DNA of 64,000 nucleotides from CAVSUR01 sp963846005 (GTDB taxonomy: Bacteria; Actinomycetota; Actinomycetes; Streptosporangiales; Streptosporangiaceae). The stretch covers positions 124,001-188,000 of the forward strand of contig CAWJUH010000002.1 in assembly GCA_963846005.1 (NCBI GenBank), given 5' to 3'. The position numbers and the translations under genes were made by a program. Shown here in pieces: positions 16,140 through 25,425 of this stretch (position 1 is the first letter of the stretch; each line of letters starts with the position of its first letter). Below the pieces are notes generated by a model, which saw nothing but the letters and a program-made list of their open reading frames with translations, was not told where the DNA came from and did no database searches.

Positions 16140-17108
16140 CTAGGGCACTAGCAGCAGCTTGCCGGTGGTGCCGCGGGCGGCCAGGTCGCGGTGCGCCTGC
16201 GCGGCCTCGGCGAGCGGGTAGCGGCCGCCGATCCGCACCTCCAGCTGCCCGGCCCCGATCCAGCCGAGCACCGCCCCGGCGCGGTGCAGCAGCTCCTCGC
16301 GGCTGAGCAGGTAGTGCGCCAGCGTGGGCCGGGTCAGGAACAGCGAGCCGCCGGTGTTCAGCCGCTGCGGGTCGAATGGCGGCACCGGGCCGCTGGCCGC
16401 GCCGTACAGCACCAGGTAACCGCGCGGGCGCAGCGCGGCCAGGCTGGCGTCGAAGGTGGCCGCGCCGACGCTGTCGTAGACCACTGCGGCGCCGGCCCCG
16501 CCGGCCAGCTCGCGGGACGCCGCGCCGAAGTCCTCGTAGCCGGCCACCCGGTCGGCGCCGGCCTGCCGGGCCAGCGCGGCCTTCTCACCGGTGGACGTGG
16601 TCGCCACGACGATGCCGCCGCGCATCTTGATCATCTGGGTGAGCAGCAGGCCGACGCCGCCCGCGGCGGCGTGCACCACGGTGACCTCGCCCGCCGCGAC
16701 CGGGTAGGTGTCGTGGCACAGGTAGTGCGCGGTCATGCCCTGCAGCAGCGCCGCGGCGGCCACGTCCAGGCCGATCCCGTCCGGGACCGCGACCGCGCGG
16801 GCGGCCGGCACGACGACCCGGGCTGCGTAGCTGGCCGGCGCCATCGTCCAGGCCACCCGGTCGCCGGGGCCGAACCCGGTCACTGCGTCGCCGGCGGCGG
16901 CCACCGTCCCGGCGCCCTCGGTGCCGGGCACGTACGGCACCGGGCCGGCGTAGGGCGGCCGGTTCTCCCGCTGGTAGATGTCCATGTAGTTGACGCCGGC
17001 CGCGGCCACGTCGACCAGCAGCTCGCCGGGTCCCGGCACCGGGTCCGGCCGGTCGGCGGCCCGCAGCTGCTCGGGGCCGCCGTGCTCGTTCACCACTACC
17101 GCGCGCAT
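16140..17108 (-). CDS. NADPH:quinone oxidoreductase (zinc-less MDR family)
   Basis: 322-residue medium-chain dehydrogenase/reductase of the QOR type. The N-terminal GroES-like fold has GVNYMDIYQR, and the Rossmann fold shows HAAAGGVGLLL with Y/A-rich flanks typical of NADPH-binding zeta-crystallin-like enzymes; the C terminus AHRDLAARGTTGKLLLVP is diagnostic. The Cys ligands of zinc alcohol dehydrogenases are absent. It probably reduces quinones by one electron or acts on small enones. It is in a same-strand run with the sulfotransferase-like gene. Confidence 0.9.
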   Translation of the reverse strand: MRAVVVNEHGGPEQLRAADRPDPVPGPGELLVDVAAAGVNYMDIYQRENRPPYAGPVPYVPGTEGAGTVAAAGDAVTGFGPGDRVAWTMAPASYAARVVVPAARAVAVPDGIGLDVAAAALLQGMTAHYLCHDTYPVAAGEVTVVHAAAGGVGLLLTQMIKMRGGIVVATTSTGEKAALARQAGADRVAGYEDFGAASRELAGGAGAAVVYDSVGAATFDASLAALRPRGYLVLYGAASGPVPPFDPQRLNTGGSLFLTRPTLAHYLLSREELLHRAGAVLGWIGAGQLEVRIGGRYPLAEAAQAHRDLAARGTTGKLLLVP

Positions 17109-17151
17109 GGGGTCATCTTCTCGCGGCGGCGCCCGGCCCGGGCGCGGGGGG

Positions 17152-17886
17152 TCAGGGCCGCAGCCGGTGCGCGGCCAGCTCGTCGTAGTACGGCTGGCAG
17201 GCCGCGGCCAGCGGCTCCAGCCCGGCCGGCAGCTCGGCCCGGGCCGGCCCGGGGCGGCGGCCGAACCCGGTGGAGGCCCAGACGCCGGCGTACCAGTACC
17301 GCGCCCACACGCCGTCGGCCGGGTGCGGCCCGGCCGGCCACGACAGCATGGCCGGATCGAACCCGATGCGCAGCGCCGCGCACAGCGCGGCCAGCGCGCC
17401 GGGCGGGTCCCGCAGGATGTCGGCGGAGTCGATCACCGGGCCGCCGAACCGGCGGAAGATCTCGACCTGCCGCTCCAGGCCCAGGTCGGCCAGGGCGGGC
17501 GCGGAGCGGACCCGGGCGTAGGAGGCCAGCAGCGGGCGCGGATGGCGGATCAGGAAGGCGTGCCGCAGCCCGGCCAGCGCCCCGGCGCTGACCTCCGGCA
17601 GCAGGTGGTGCGTCATGTGCTTCTGGTAGAACACGGCGATTCCCGGCGGCAGCGGCCCGCGGGTCAGGCGGTCGATGACCACCGGCCAGCTCGTTGGCTG
17701 TGATCGCAGTATCTCTTCCCGCCCCGGGTGCCGTAGGCCGGTCCGGTCCAGGTAGAACGCGTACAGCGGCTCGTCCGCCACCACCGTGTCGGCCCGGCTG
17801 GCGAACGAGCGCATCAGCGCGGTGGAGATCGTGCGCGGCCCTGACCACATGGCGATCCGGGCCTGCCCGCCGTCCGCGGGCGTCAC
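17152..17886 (-). CDS. Sulfotransferase-like P-loop protein
   Basis: 244 residues with MWSGPRTISTALMRSF near the N terminus, which matches the 5'-phosphosulfate loop of the bacterial sulfotransferase-like family; HAFLIRHPRPLLASYARV corresponds to the 3'-phosphate-binding strand/helix. Relatives are often annotated as sulfotransferase family proteins, and fungal homologues are fused to branched-chain aminotransferases. Start is a GTG; the ATG at residue 13 is an alternative. It follows the mycothiol formaldehyde dehydrogenase by 16 bases and is likely co-transcribed. No acceptor can be proposed. Confidence 0.75.
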   Translation of the reverse strand: MTPADGGQARIAMWSGPRTISTALMRSFASRADTVVADEPLYAFYLDRTGLRHPGREEILRSQPTSWPVVIDRLTRGPLPPGIAVFYQKHMTHHLLPEVSAGALAGLRHAFLIRHPRPLLASYARVRSAPALADLGLERQVEIFRRFGGPVIDSADILRDPPGALAALCAALRIGFDPAMLSWPAGPHPADGVWARYWYAGVWASTGFGRRPGPARAELPAGLEPLAAACQPYYDELAAHRLRP

Positions 17887-17902
17887 GCCCGGCCCGCCCC
17901 GG

Positions 17903-18988
17903 TCACAGCACGACGACCGAGCGGAGCACCTCCCCGCGGCCCATCTTGGCGAAGGCCTCCTCGACCGCGTCCAGGGCGATGGTCTCCGACACGAACTTCT
18001 CCAGCGGCAGCCGGCCCTGCAGGTGCAGGTCGACCAGCATCGGGAAGTCGCGCGAGGGCAGGCAGTCGCCGTACCAGGACGACTTGAGCGCGCCGCCGCG
18101 GCCGAAGAAGTCCAGCAGCGGCAGCTCCAGCTTCATCTCCGGCGTCGGCACGCCGACCAGCACCACGGTGCCGGCCAGGTCCCGGGCGTAGAACGCCTGG
18201 GTGTAGGTCTCCGGGCGGCCGATGGCCTCGATCACCACGTCCGCGCCGTTGCCCTCGGTGAGCTCGCGGATCGCCTGGACGGGATCGGCCTCGCGCGAGT
18301 TGACCGCGTGCGTGGCGCCGAACTGGCGGGCCCAGTCCAGCTTGCGCGGGTCCACGTCCACCGCGATGATCGTCCGCGCGCCGGCCAGGCTGGCGCCGAG
18401 CACGGCCGCGTCGCCGACGCCGCCGCAGCCGATGACCGCCACCGAGTCGCCCCGGCTCACCCCCGCGGTGTTCAGTGCTGCGCCGAGGCCGGCCATCACC
18501 CCGCACCCGAGCAGCCCGGCAACCTCCGGCTTGACCTGCGGATTGACCTTCGTGCACTGGCCCGCGGCGACCAGCGTCTTCGCCGCGAACGCGCCGATGC
18601 CGAGGGCCGGGGACAGCACCGTGCCGTCGGCCAGCGTCATCTTCCGGGCCGCGTTGTGGGTGGCGAAGCAGTACCACGGGCGGCCGCGCAGGCAGGCCCG
18701 GCACTGCCCGCAGACCGCGCGCCAGTTCAGGATGACGAAGTCGCCCGGGCTGACCTCGGTGACGCCCTCGCCGACGGCCTCGACCACCCCGGAGGCCTCG
18801 TGGCCGAGCAGGTAGGGGAAGTCCGCGCCGATGCCGCCCTCGCGGTAGTGCAGGTCGGTGTGGCAGACCCCGCATGCCTGCACGGCCACCAGCGCCTCAC
18901 CCGGGCCCGGATCGGGGACCAGCACGGTCGTGATCTCTACCTCGGCACCCTTGCCGCGGGCGATGACGCCCTTGACCTCGTGTGACAT
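17903..18988 (-). CDS. mscR: S-(hydroxymethyl)mycothiol dehydrogenase
   Basis: 361-residue zinc MDR enzyme that oxidises the formaldehyde-mycothiol adduct (and can act as S-nitrosomycothiol reductase). Catalytic zinc ligand Cys is in GVCHTDLHY, His in LLGHEASG; structural zinc Cys residues are in CGQCRACLRGRPWYC. VIGCGGVGDAAVLG binds NAD and AVDVDPRKLDWA gives the Asp selecting NAD. The sequence is close to actinobacterial MscR/AdhE2. AAAGGA lies 8 bases before the ATG. In other actinomycetes the metallo-beta-lactamase partner is adjacent; here the likely partner is at 45.2 kb. Confidence 0.92.
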   Translation of the reverse strand: MSHEVKGVIARGKGAEVEITTVLVPDPGPGEALVAVQACGVCHTDLHYREGGIGADFPYLLGHEASGVVEAVGEGVTEVSPGDFVILNWRAVCGQCRACLRGRPWYCFATHNAARKMTLADGTVLSPALGIGAFAAKTLVAAGQCTKVNPQVKPEVAGLLGCGVMAGLGAALNTAGVSRGDSVAVIGCGGVGDAAVLGASLAGARTIIAVDVDPRKLDWARQFGATHAVNSREADPVQAIRELTEGNGADVVIEAIGRPETYTQAFYARDLAGTVVLVGVPTPEMKLELPLLDFFGRGGALKSSWYGDCLPSRDFPMLVDLHLQGRLPLEKFVSETIALDAVEEAFAKMGRGEVLRSVVVL

Positions 18989-19140
18989 CGCGCCGCAGTC
19001 CTTTCTGCCGTTGCCCGTCCAGGCCGCCGCCGGCGCGGCCGCCGGCGGCCGCGGACCGGCACGAGGCTGGTGTGGGCGATGATACGGGGGGCGGTCCCGG
19101 TTCTGGTACGGTCGCCCTGCCGTTGCCGAAGGGGGACATC

Positions 19141-21699
19141 GTGGCCGTCGCCGAGATCACCCGCAGCGAGACGGCCGAGCGGGCCCGGCTGCTGCAGGTG
19201 GACTCCTACGACATCGCGCTCGACCTGACCCGCGGCGCCGGGATCTTCGGTTCCGCCGCCGTCATCAGGTTCGGCTGCCGCGAGCCCGGCGCCGCCAGCT
19301 ACGCCGACCTGGTCGCCCGGGAGATCCGCGAGATCACCCTGAACGGCGTGCCGGTCGACCCGGCCCGGTGCGCCGGCGGCCGGATCCCGCTGGCGGGGCT
19401 GGCCGAGCGCAACGAGCTGCGGGTGGTGGCCGACTGCGAGTACTCACGGGACGGCACCGGGCTGCACCGGTCGGCCGACTCGGCGGATGGCCGGGTCTAC
19501 ACCTACACCAGCTTCGAGCCGGCCGAGGCGCGCCGGGTCTACGCGAACTTCGAGCAGCCGGACCTGAAAGCCGCGTTCACCTTCCACGTCACCGCGCCGG
19601 CGCACTGGACGGTGCTGTCCAACCAGCCCGCGCCCGAGCCGGAACCCGCCGGGTCCGGCGGGCCCGCCGGGGAGGCCGCGGCAACCTGGCACTTCCCGCC
19701 GACCCCGCCGATCTCGACCTACCTGACCGCCGTGGTGGCGGGGGAGTACCACCTGGTCCGCGACTCGCACACGACCAGCTCGGGCCAGGTCATCCCGCTC
19801 GGGGTGGCCTGCCGCGCCTCGCTCGCGGAGTACCTGGATGCCGCCGACCTGGTGGCCGTCACCCGGCAGGGCCTGGACTACTTCACCGCGCTGTTCGGCA
19901 GCGACTACCCGTTCGCCAAGTACGACCAGGTGTTCGTGCCCGAGTTCCTGGCCGGCGCGATGGAGAACGTGGGCTGCGTGACCATCTCCGAGCAGCTGCT
20001 GTTCCGCTCCAAGGTCACCGAGATGATGTACGAGCTGCGCGCCGACGCGGTCTTGCACGAGATGGCACACATGTGGTTCGGCAACCTGGTCACCATGCGC
20101 TGGTGGGACGACCTGTGGCTGAACGAGTCGTTCGCCGAGTACTGCGCCACCCAGGCGTGCGCCGAGGCGACCCGGTTCACCGGCATCTGGACCTCGTTCT
20201 CGGGCAGCCGCAAAGCCTGGGGCTACATGCAGGACCGGCTGCCCTCGACGCACCCGGTGGCCGCGGACGTGGCCACGCTGACCGAGGCCGTGGCGAACTT
20301 CGACGGGATCAGCTACGCCAAGGGCGCCTCGGTGCTGCGGCAGCTGGTCGCGCACGTCGGCCGGGACGCGTTCTTCGCCGGCATCAGCAGTTACTTCGCC
20401 AGCCACGGCTGGGGCAACGCGACCCTGGCCGACCTGCTGGCCGCGATCGAGGCGGCCGCGGGGATGGACCTGGCCGACTGGTCCAGGGCGTGGCTGCAGA
20501 CCGCGGGCCCGAACACGCTGCGGTGCGAGTTCGAGGTGGACGGCGCCGGGGCCTTCACCCGGTTCGCGGTGCGGCAGGAGGCCCCGCCCGAGCACCCCAC
20601 GCTGCGCCCGCACCACATCGCGATCGGCCTCTACCAGCGGGCCGGCGGCGCGCTGGCCCGGGTGCACCGGGTCGAGGTCGAGACCGACGGGCCGCGCACC
20701 CCGGTGCCGGAGCTGGCCGGCGTCACCCAGCCGGACCTGGTGCTGCTCAACGACGGGGACCTGGACTACGCGCTGGTCCGGTTCGACCCGCGGTCGCTGG
20801 CCACGGTGACCAGCTCCATCGGGGAGTTCACCGACTCGCTGGCCCGGGCGGTGTGCTGGACCGCGGCCGCCGACATGGTGCAGCAGGCCGAGATGTCGCT
20901 GCCCGCGTTCGTCACCATGCTGGTGAACGGCATGCCCGCCGAGCCCTCGGTGTCGGTGCTGCAGATCCTGCACATGATCGCCGGGCGGCTGTTCCGCCAG
21001 GCGGGCGACCCGGCCTGGGTGCCCGAGGGCCGGCGGCAGCTGGCGCAGGCCGCGATCCGGCTGCTGGCCGCCGCCGAGCCCGGCAGCGACCACCAGCTGG
21101 CCTGGGCCGAGCTGCTGGCCTGGACCGCGGTCGCCCCGGAGCAGCTGGACCTGCTGGCCCGGCTGCTGGACGGCCGCGAGCGGCTGCCGGGGCTGCGGAT
21201 CGACGCCGAGCTGCGCTGGGCGCTGCTGCGGCGGCTGGCCGCCACCGGCCGGGCGGGCGAGGACGCGATCGAGGCCGAGGCCCGGCGTGACCCGACCGAC
21301 GCCGGGCGGCGGCACGCCGCGTCCTGCCGCGCCGCGCTGCCCGACGCCGCGCACAAGGCCGCCGCCTGGCAGCTGCTGACCGGCGGGGAGGAGCTGAGCG
21401 CGGAGGCCATCACCGAGATCGCCCACTCGTTCAGCCAGCCCGAGCACGCGGAGCTGCTCGCGCCCTACACCGGCCGTTACTTCGAGGCGCTGCCGCAGCT
21501 GTGGGCGCAGCGCGGCGCGATGCTGCGGGTCGTGCTCGGCGAGGCGCTGTTCCCCTATCCGGCGGCCTCGCCGGCGCTGCTGGCGCAGCTCGACGCGTTC
21601 CTGGCCCGGCCCGGCCTAGACCCGGGACTGCGGCGGCTGCTGCTGGAGCGGCGCGACATCGTGGCCAGGACCCTGCGCTCCCGCGAGCTGGCCGCTTAG
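19141..21699 (+). CDS. pepN: Aminopeptidase N (M1 family)
   Basis: 852-residue zinc metallopeptidase that removes N-terminal residues from peptides. GAMEN (272-276) is the exopeptidase motif; HEMAH (306-310) and Glu329 in NESFAEY bind zinc, with the standard 18-residue spacing. A long C-terminal ERAP1-like helical domain follows. The GTG at 19141 is preceded by GAAGGGGG at good spacing and yields the usual start VAVAEITRSEA-type sequence; the frame is open further upstream but without conserved residues. It is divergent from mscR and its last 84 bases overlap the convergent membrane protein gene. Confidence 0.95.
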   Translation: MAVAEITRSETAERARLLQVDSYDIALDLTRGAGIFGSAAVIRFGCREPGAASYADLVAREIREITLNGVPVDPARCAGGRIPLAGLAERNELRVVADCEYSRDGTGLHRSADSADGRVYTYTSFEPAEARRVYANFEQPDLKAAFTFHVTAPAHWTVLSNQPAPEPEPAGSGGPAGEAAATWHFPPTPPISTYLTAVVAGEYHLVRDSHTTSSGQVIPLGVACRASLAEYLDAADLVAVTRQGLDYFTALFGSDYPFAKYDQVFVPEFLAGAMENVGCVTISEQLLFRSKVTEMMYELRADAVLHEMAHMWFGNLVTMRWWDDLWLNESFAEYCATQACAEATRFTGIWTSFSGSRKAWGYMQDRLPSTHPVAADVATLTEAVANFDGISYAKGASVLRQLVAHVGRDAFFAGISSYFASHGWGNATLADLLAAIEAAAGMDLADWSRAWLQTAGPNTLRCEFEVDGAGAFTRFAVRQEAPPEHPTLRPHHIAIGLYQRAGGALARVHRVEVETDGPRTPVPELAGVTQPDLVLLNDGDLDYALVRFDPRSLATVTSSIGEFTDSLARAVCWTAAADMVQQAEMSLPAFVTMLVNGMPAEPSVSVLQILHMIAGRLFRQAGDPAWVPEGRRQLAQAAIRLLAAAEPGSDHQLAWAELLAWTAVAPEQLDLLARLLDGRERLPGLRIDAELRWALLRRLAATGRAGEDAIEAEARRDPTDAGRRHAASCRAALPDAAHKAAAWQLLTGGEELSAEAITEIAHSFSQPEHAELLAPYTGRYFEALPQLWAQRGAMLRVVLGEALFPYPAASPALLAQLDAFLARPGLDPGLRRLLLERRDIVARTLRSRELAA

Positions 21700-22425
21700 C
21701 GCCGGGCCGGTCACGGCCGGCCCGGACCCGGCCGGGGCGCCGGCGGGCAGCGCCAGCACCTGCGGCGCGGCGGGCAGCGGGCGCGGCCGCGCGGGCGGCA
21801 CCTCAGACCTCCAGCGCGGCCTGCGGGCGGAGAACCGCACCGGGACCCCGGCCGGCCCGGCCAGCGGGCTGAGCACGCCCCTGGCCGCGTCCGGGGTCAC
21901 TTCCCACAGCCGCACCCGGTACCGGGGCGGGTTCCGGCGCGGGCACAGCAGAGCGGGGGAGCGGACCAGGTAGGCCAGCGGCAGCGCCACGCTGACGGCC
22001 ACCACCGCGAACCGCCGGCCGCGGCTGGCCGGCTGGGCGGCCGGGCCCGCCGGGTCCAGCACGATCTCCGCCCGCGTCCCGTACCGCCGCGGTACCACGA
22101 CCACCTGGGCGATCTCCTCCCACGGCAGGTAGAGCTGGCGCCGCCGCCGCCCCAGGCGCCGCCGCGCGCCGCCCCGCAGCCCGAGCAGCAGGCCCCGGCT
22201 GTTGGCGGCAAACGCGTTGCTGCGCATCGTCAGCGCGACCGACAGCCAGGTCAGCGCGGCGAGCAGCAGGCCGCCGAGCGCGGCCGGCAGGTACCAGAGC
22301 GGCAGCTTGCCGAACAGCACGACCGCTCCGGTCAGTCCGGTGAACCAGGCCAGCGCGACCCAGATGAAGTCACCGGAGACCACTGGCGCCGGCCCTCTGA
22401 CCAGAGCGGTGTATCGCTTAGCCAC
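21616..22425 (-). CDS. Predicted membrane protein, unknown function
   Basis: 269-residue protein starting at GTG (GGGAGGA upstream). Two N-terminal membrane helices (about 19-37 and 43-66) are followed by a basic patch, a PH-like stretch YLPWEEIAQVVVVPRRYGT, and a third hydrophobic segment near 140-156. The C-terminal 80 residues are Pro/Ala-rich and overlap the end of pepN, so the true stop could be earlier. I do not recognise a named family. Confidence 0.65.
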   Translation of the reverse strand: MAKRYTALVRGPAPVVSGDFIWVALAWFTGLTGAVVLFGKLPLWYLPAALGGLLLAALTWLSVALTMRSNAFAANSRGLLLGLRGGARRRLGRRRRQLYLPWEEIAQVVVVPRRYGTRAEIVLDPAGPAAQPASRGRRFAVVAVSVALPLAYLVRSPALLCPRRNPPRYRVRLWEVTPDAARGVLSPLAGPAGVPVRFSARRPRWRSEVPPARPRPLPAAPQVLALPAGAPAGSGPAVTGPALSGQLAGAQGPGHDVAPLQQQPPQSRV

Positions 22426-22717
22426 GTGGTCCTCCCGCGCTGCCCCTTACCGGGATCATCCTGCGCTCCGCCGCTGACGGCAAGCCCGCGGCCATCGTGG
22501 CGGACACTGTGGCCGGGCACCGCGGCGGCCATCGCGGCGGCCATCGCGGCGGCGCGCTCGGGCTGGGCCGATCGCATGCGGGGGGAGTGGCTCCTGCCGC
22601 ATGATGGAGTGGCCTTGGACCAGCCGGACCGCGCGCGAGCGCGCCGGAACACTGCGCGCGAGCGCGCCCGGCACTGCGCGCAGCGCACCGGGCACACCAT
22701 CAGGGGTACGCACTCAG

Positions 22718-25331
22718 ATGAGCACCAGATCCTCCGAGGATCGGGACCTGCGGTGGCGGTATGCCCATTCTGACGGTGCCTGGCCGCCCGCTGCCGATGA
22801 CGGCGACTGGCTGCCCGCGGGGGGGCCGGACGCGGATTCCGGCCGTTCCGGCCAGTTTTCCGCGCACCGGGAGTGGGACTTCGGCGAGGAGGGCCCGGGC
22901 GCCGCACCAGCCGGCCCCGGAGACGGCGCGGACCTGGGCGAGGACGACGAGGACTACCAGTGGATCCGCTACCTGGGCGGCGCCGCCGCTCCGGTCAGGA
23001 CGGCGAGGCCTGCGCCGGAGCGGCCGGCTCCGGCGCGACGGTCGCCGCGCCCGGCCGCGGGCAGGCCGGACCAGCCGGGCGGGGGTACTGCCGGGGGAAA
23101 ACGCCGGGGGCGCCGCAAGAAGCATGATGACCAGCCGGTCCCGCCGCCCGGGACCGGGACGGCCGCGGAGCCGAGGGCAGCCGGGCTAGCGCAACCAGAG
23201 CCAGCTCAACAGCCAGCTCAACACGAGCCAGCGCAGCCCGAGGCGTGGCATCGCGAGACGTGGCCGCCCGAGCCAGCGCGGCCCGAGCCAGCGCAGCCCG
23301 AGGCGTGGCATCGCGAGACGTGGCCGCCCGAGCCAGCGCGGCCCGAGCCAGCGCAGCCTGAGGCGTGGCATCGCGAGACGTGGCCGCCCGAGCCAGCGCG
23401 GCCCGAGCCAGCGCAGCCTGAGGCGTGGCATCGCGAGACGTGGCCGCCCGAGCCAGCGCGGCCCGAGCCAGCGCGGCCCGAGGCGCGGCGGCCGGAGTCG
23501 TGGCCGTCCGAGCCCGGGCGGCCCGAGGCGCGGCGGCCGCAGTCGCCCCCCGGGCCCTGGGCGCCGGCGCCGACCGTCGCCGAGCCATGGGCCCGGGAGC
23601 CCGGCCGCGGCCGAGCCATGGACCCCGGAGCCGCGGGCTGGTGAGTCGTGGGTCCAGGAGCAGCCGCCGGCGGAGCGGTGGGTCCAGGAACAGCCGCCGG
23701 CGGAGCGGTGGGTCCAGGAGCCCTTGGCCGCTGAGCCGTGGGCGCCGGAGCCGCCGGCGGCAGAAGGGTGGGTCCAGGAGCCCTTGTCCGCTGGGCCATG
23801 GGCGCTGAAGCCGCCGGCGGCGGGATCGTGGCGGCCGGCGGCACGGGCGCCGGAGTTCGGCGCCACGGAGCCCGCGGGCGGCCAGGCCTGGTCCTCCGGG
23901 CCGGAATCAGCCCAGCCCTGGGACGAGCCTTCCGGGCCGCGCGAAACCTGGCGGCCCGAGACGGCGGCCGCCGCGTGGGAGAACGGGCCTTGGGGCCCGG
24001 AGTCCTGGGAGCAGGACGGCTGGGACCACCCGGACGGGCCGCCCCCGCAGGCCTCTCGCGGGCCGGCCGCTGATGCCGGGACGGCGGTCTTGGCCTCACC
24101 CTTTCATCCCGGGGCAGCTGCGCCTGCGGCTGATCTGAGGACCTGGCCCGGGCGGGCTTACCCGGAGCCAGACTGGCGCGGGCGTACTGACCGGCCGGTC
24201 GGCCCGCTCGCATACTCCGAGCCCGCACCCGGCGCCACGCCGGAGGACTCGCAAGCCGCCTGGTCCGCGACGTCCGCACGTCCGCCGGCCTGGGCGCAGC
24301 CGGAGCCTGCGGTGCAGCCGGAGCCTGCAGCGCAGCCGGGACGGGCCCGGGCCGCGCTGCAGGGCTCGGTCGCCGCGAAAGCGGCCGCGGCGCAGGAGAA
24401 GCGGCTCGCCCGGGTGGCGGCCAAGGATGCCGCGGCGCAGCAAAAGCTGAAGAAAGCCCAGCGCAAGCAGAAGAAGGCCGGACGCAGCCGGCCGGAGGTG
24501 CCGGGCGAGCCCGGACTGGCCACGGCGGCTGCCGCATCCGGCCCGAAGGCCACGGCGGCTGCCGCATCCGGCCCGAAGGCCACGGCGGCCGCGGCCCGGA
24601 GCGCGGCCCGGCCGTCCCCGGCCCGGCCATCTCCGGCCCGGCCCCCCGCAGCCGAGCCGCAGGTGCAGCAGGCCCCGGTGACCACCGCCGGAGTGACGAC
24701 AGCCGAGCCGCCTGCGGCCCGGACCGCTGTGGCTGCGACCCGCCAGGCCGGGGCCGCCCGCCGCAAGCGCAACCGCCGGAGATTCACCATCATCGGGTCG
24801 TCCATCGCGGCGCTGGTCGTGGTGGCCCTCGCGGCGTCCGGCGTCGTGCTGCGCGCGGCGAACCGGACCACGCACACCGTTGTCGCGCCGACGTCCTTCA
24901 GCGGCTATAAGCAGGCCCGGGCCCTGGCCGGGCAGATGAAGCTGCCCGAACTGCGCCGCCAGCTCATCACCAGCGGCGGCGGCGAGGCCACCCACGTAGT
25001 CGACGCGGTCTACGAGAATGCCGCCAGCGGCTCGGCCAGTGGCGGCCCGCAGTTCATCTTGTTCATCGCCGGCAATCTGTCCGGCGCCTCGGCCAGCTCG
25101 TTTGTCTCCAGCTTTGTCGGCAAGCTGCCCGGCGCCGTGTCGGCCCGGCCGGGCCAGCCGTTCAGCGGGGCCGCCGCGGCCTGCGCGCCGAGCCGGAACG
25201 GCAGCCTGACCGAATGCGCCTGGGCCGACGGTGACACGTTCGGGGTGCTGGGCTCTCCGAACCTGAGCGTGAGCGCACTCGGCCAGGAACTCAGGCAGCT
25301 GCGGCCGCTGGTCGAGCGCCCAGCGCGCTGA
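22718..25331 (+). CDS. Large repeat-rich single-pass membrane protein (one frameshift)
   Basis: Read as one gene of about 870 residues. It begins MSTRSSEDRDLRWRYAHSDG and has an acidic/Trp N-terminal part, four 20-residue PEAWHRETWPPEPARPEPAQ units, more WVQEQPPAER-type repeats, a coiled Ala/Lys-rich region, one membrane helix (FTIIGSSIAALVVVALAASG) and a 150-residue outer domain. The first frame stops at 23644, but the +1 frame already encodes the same kind of repeat (EPWTPEPRAGESW) from about 23616, so a one-base indel in GAGCCCGGCCGCGGCCGAGCC-like sequence near 23600 is likely. Function unknown; the topology suggests an envelope protein with a long cytoplasmic Pro-rich arm. Confidence 0.65.
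23221..23480 (+). repeat. 60-bp tandem repeat, about four copies
   Basis: Four consecutive 60-base blocks are almost identical (they differ at one or two positions, such as GCAGCCCG versus GCAGCCTG) and each encodes 20 residues with Trp, His and Pro. The near-perfect identity points to recent duplication and a variable copy number between strains. No spacers, so it is not a CRISPR array. Confidence 0.95.
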
Positions 25332-25425
25332 TCAGGGCGCCTCATCGAGCGCGGCAGCATCCCGCGCTGCGGCGCCGCCGGCCGCGGCGGGGAAGATGTG
25401 CGAGCGGTGCCCGGCGCCTGGCCGC

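Noticed and set aside
17152..17886. Annotation as a branched-chain aminotransferase by fusion homologues
   Set aside because: The sequence has a sulfotransferase-type P-loop and none of the PLP-enzyme motifs.
19444..21447. A 667-residue open frame antisense to aminopeptidase N
   Set aside because: Antisense frames of this length are common in GC-rich DNA; the composition is Arg/Gly/Pro-rich with no domain, and the plus-strand protein is certain.
23221..23480. 60-bp repeats considered as a CRISPR array
   Set aside because: Units are directly adjacent with no unique spacers, encode an in-frame 20-mer, and no cas genes are present.
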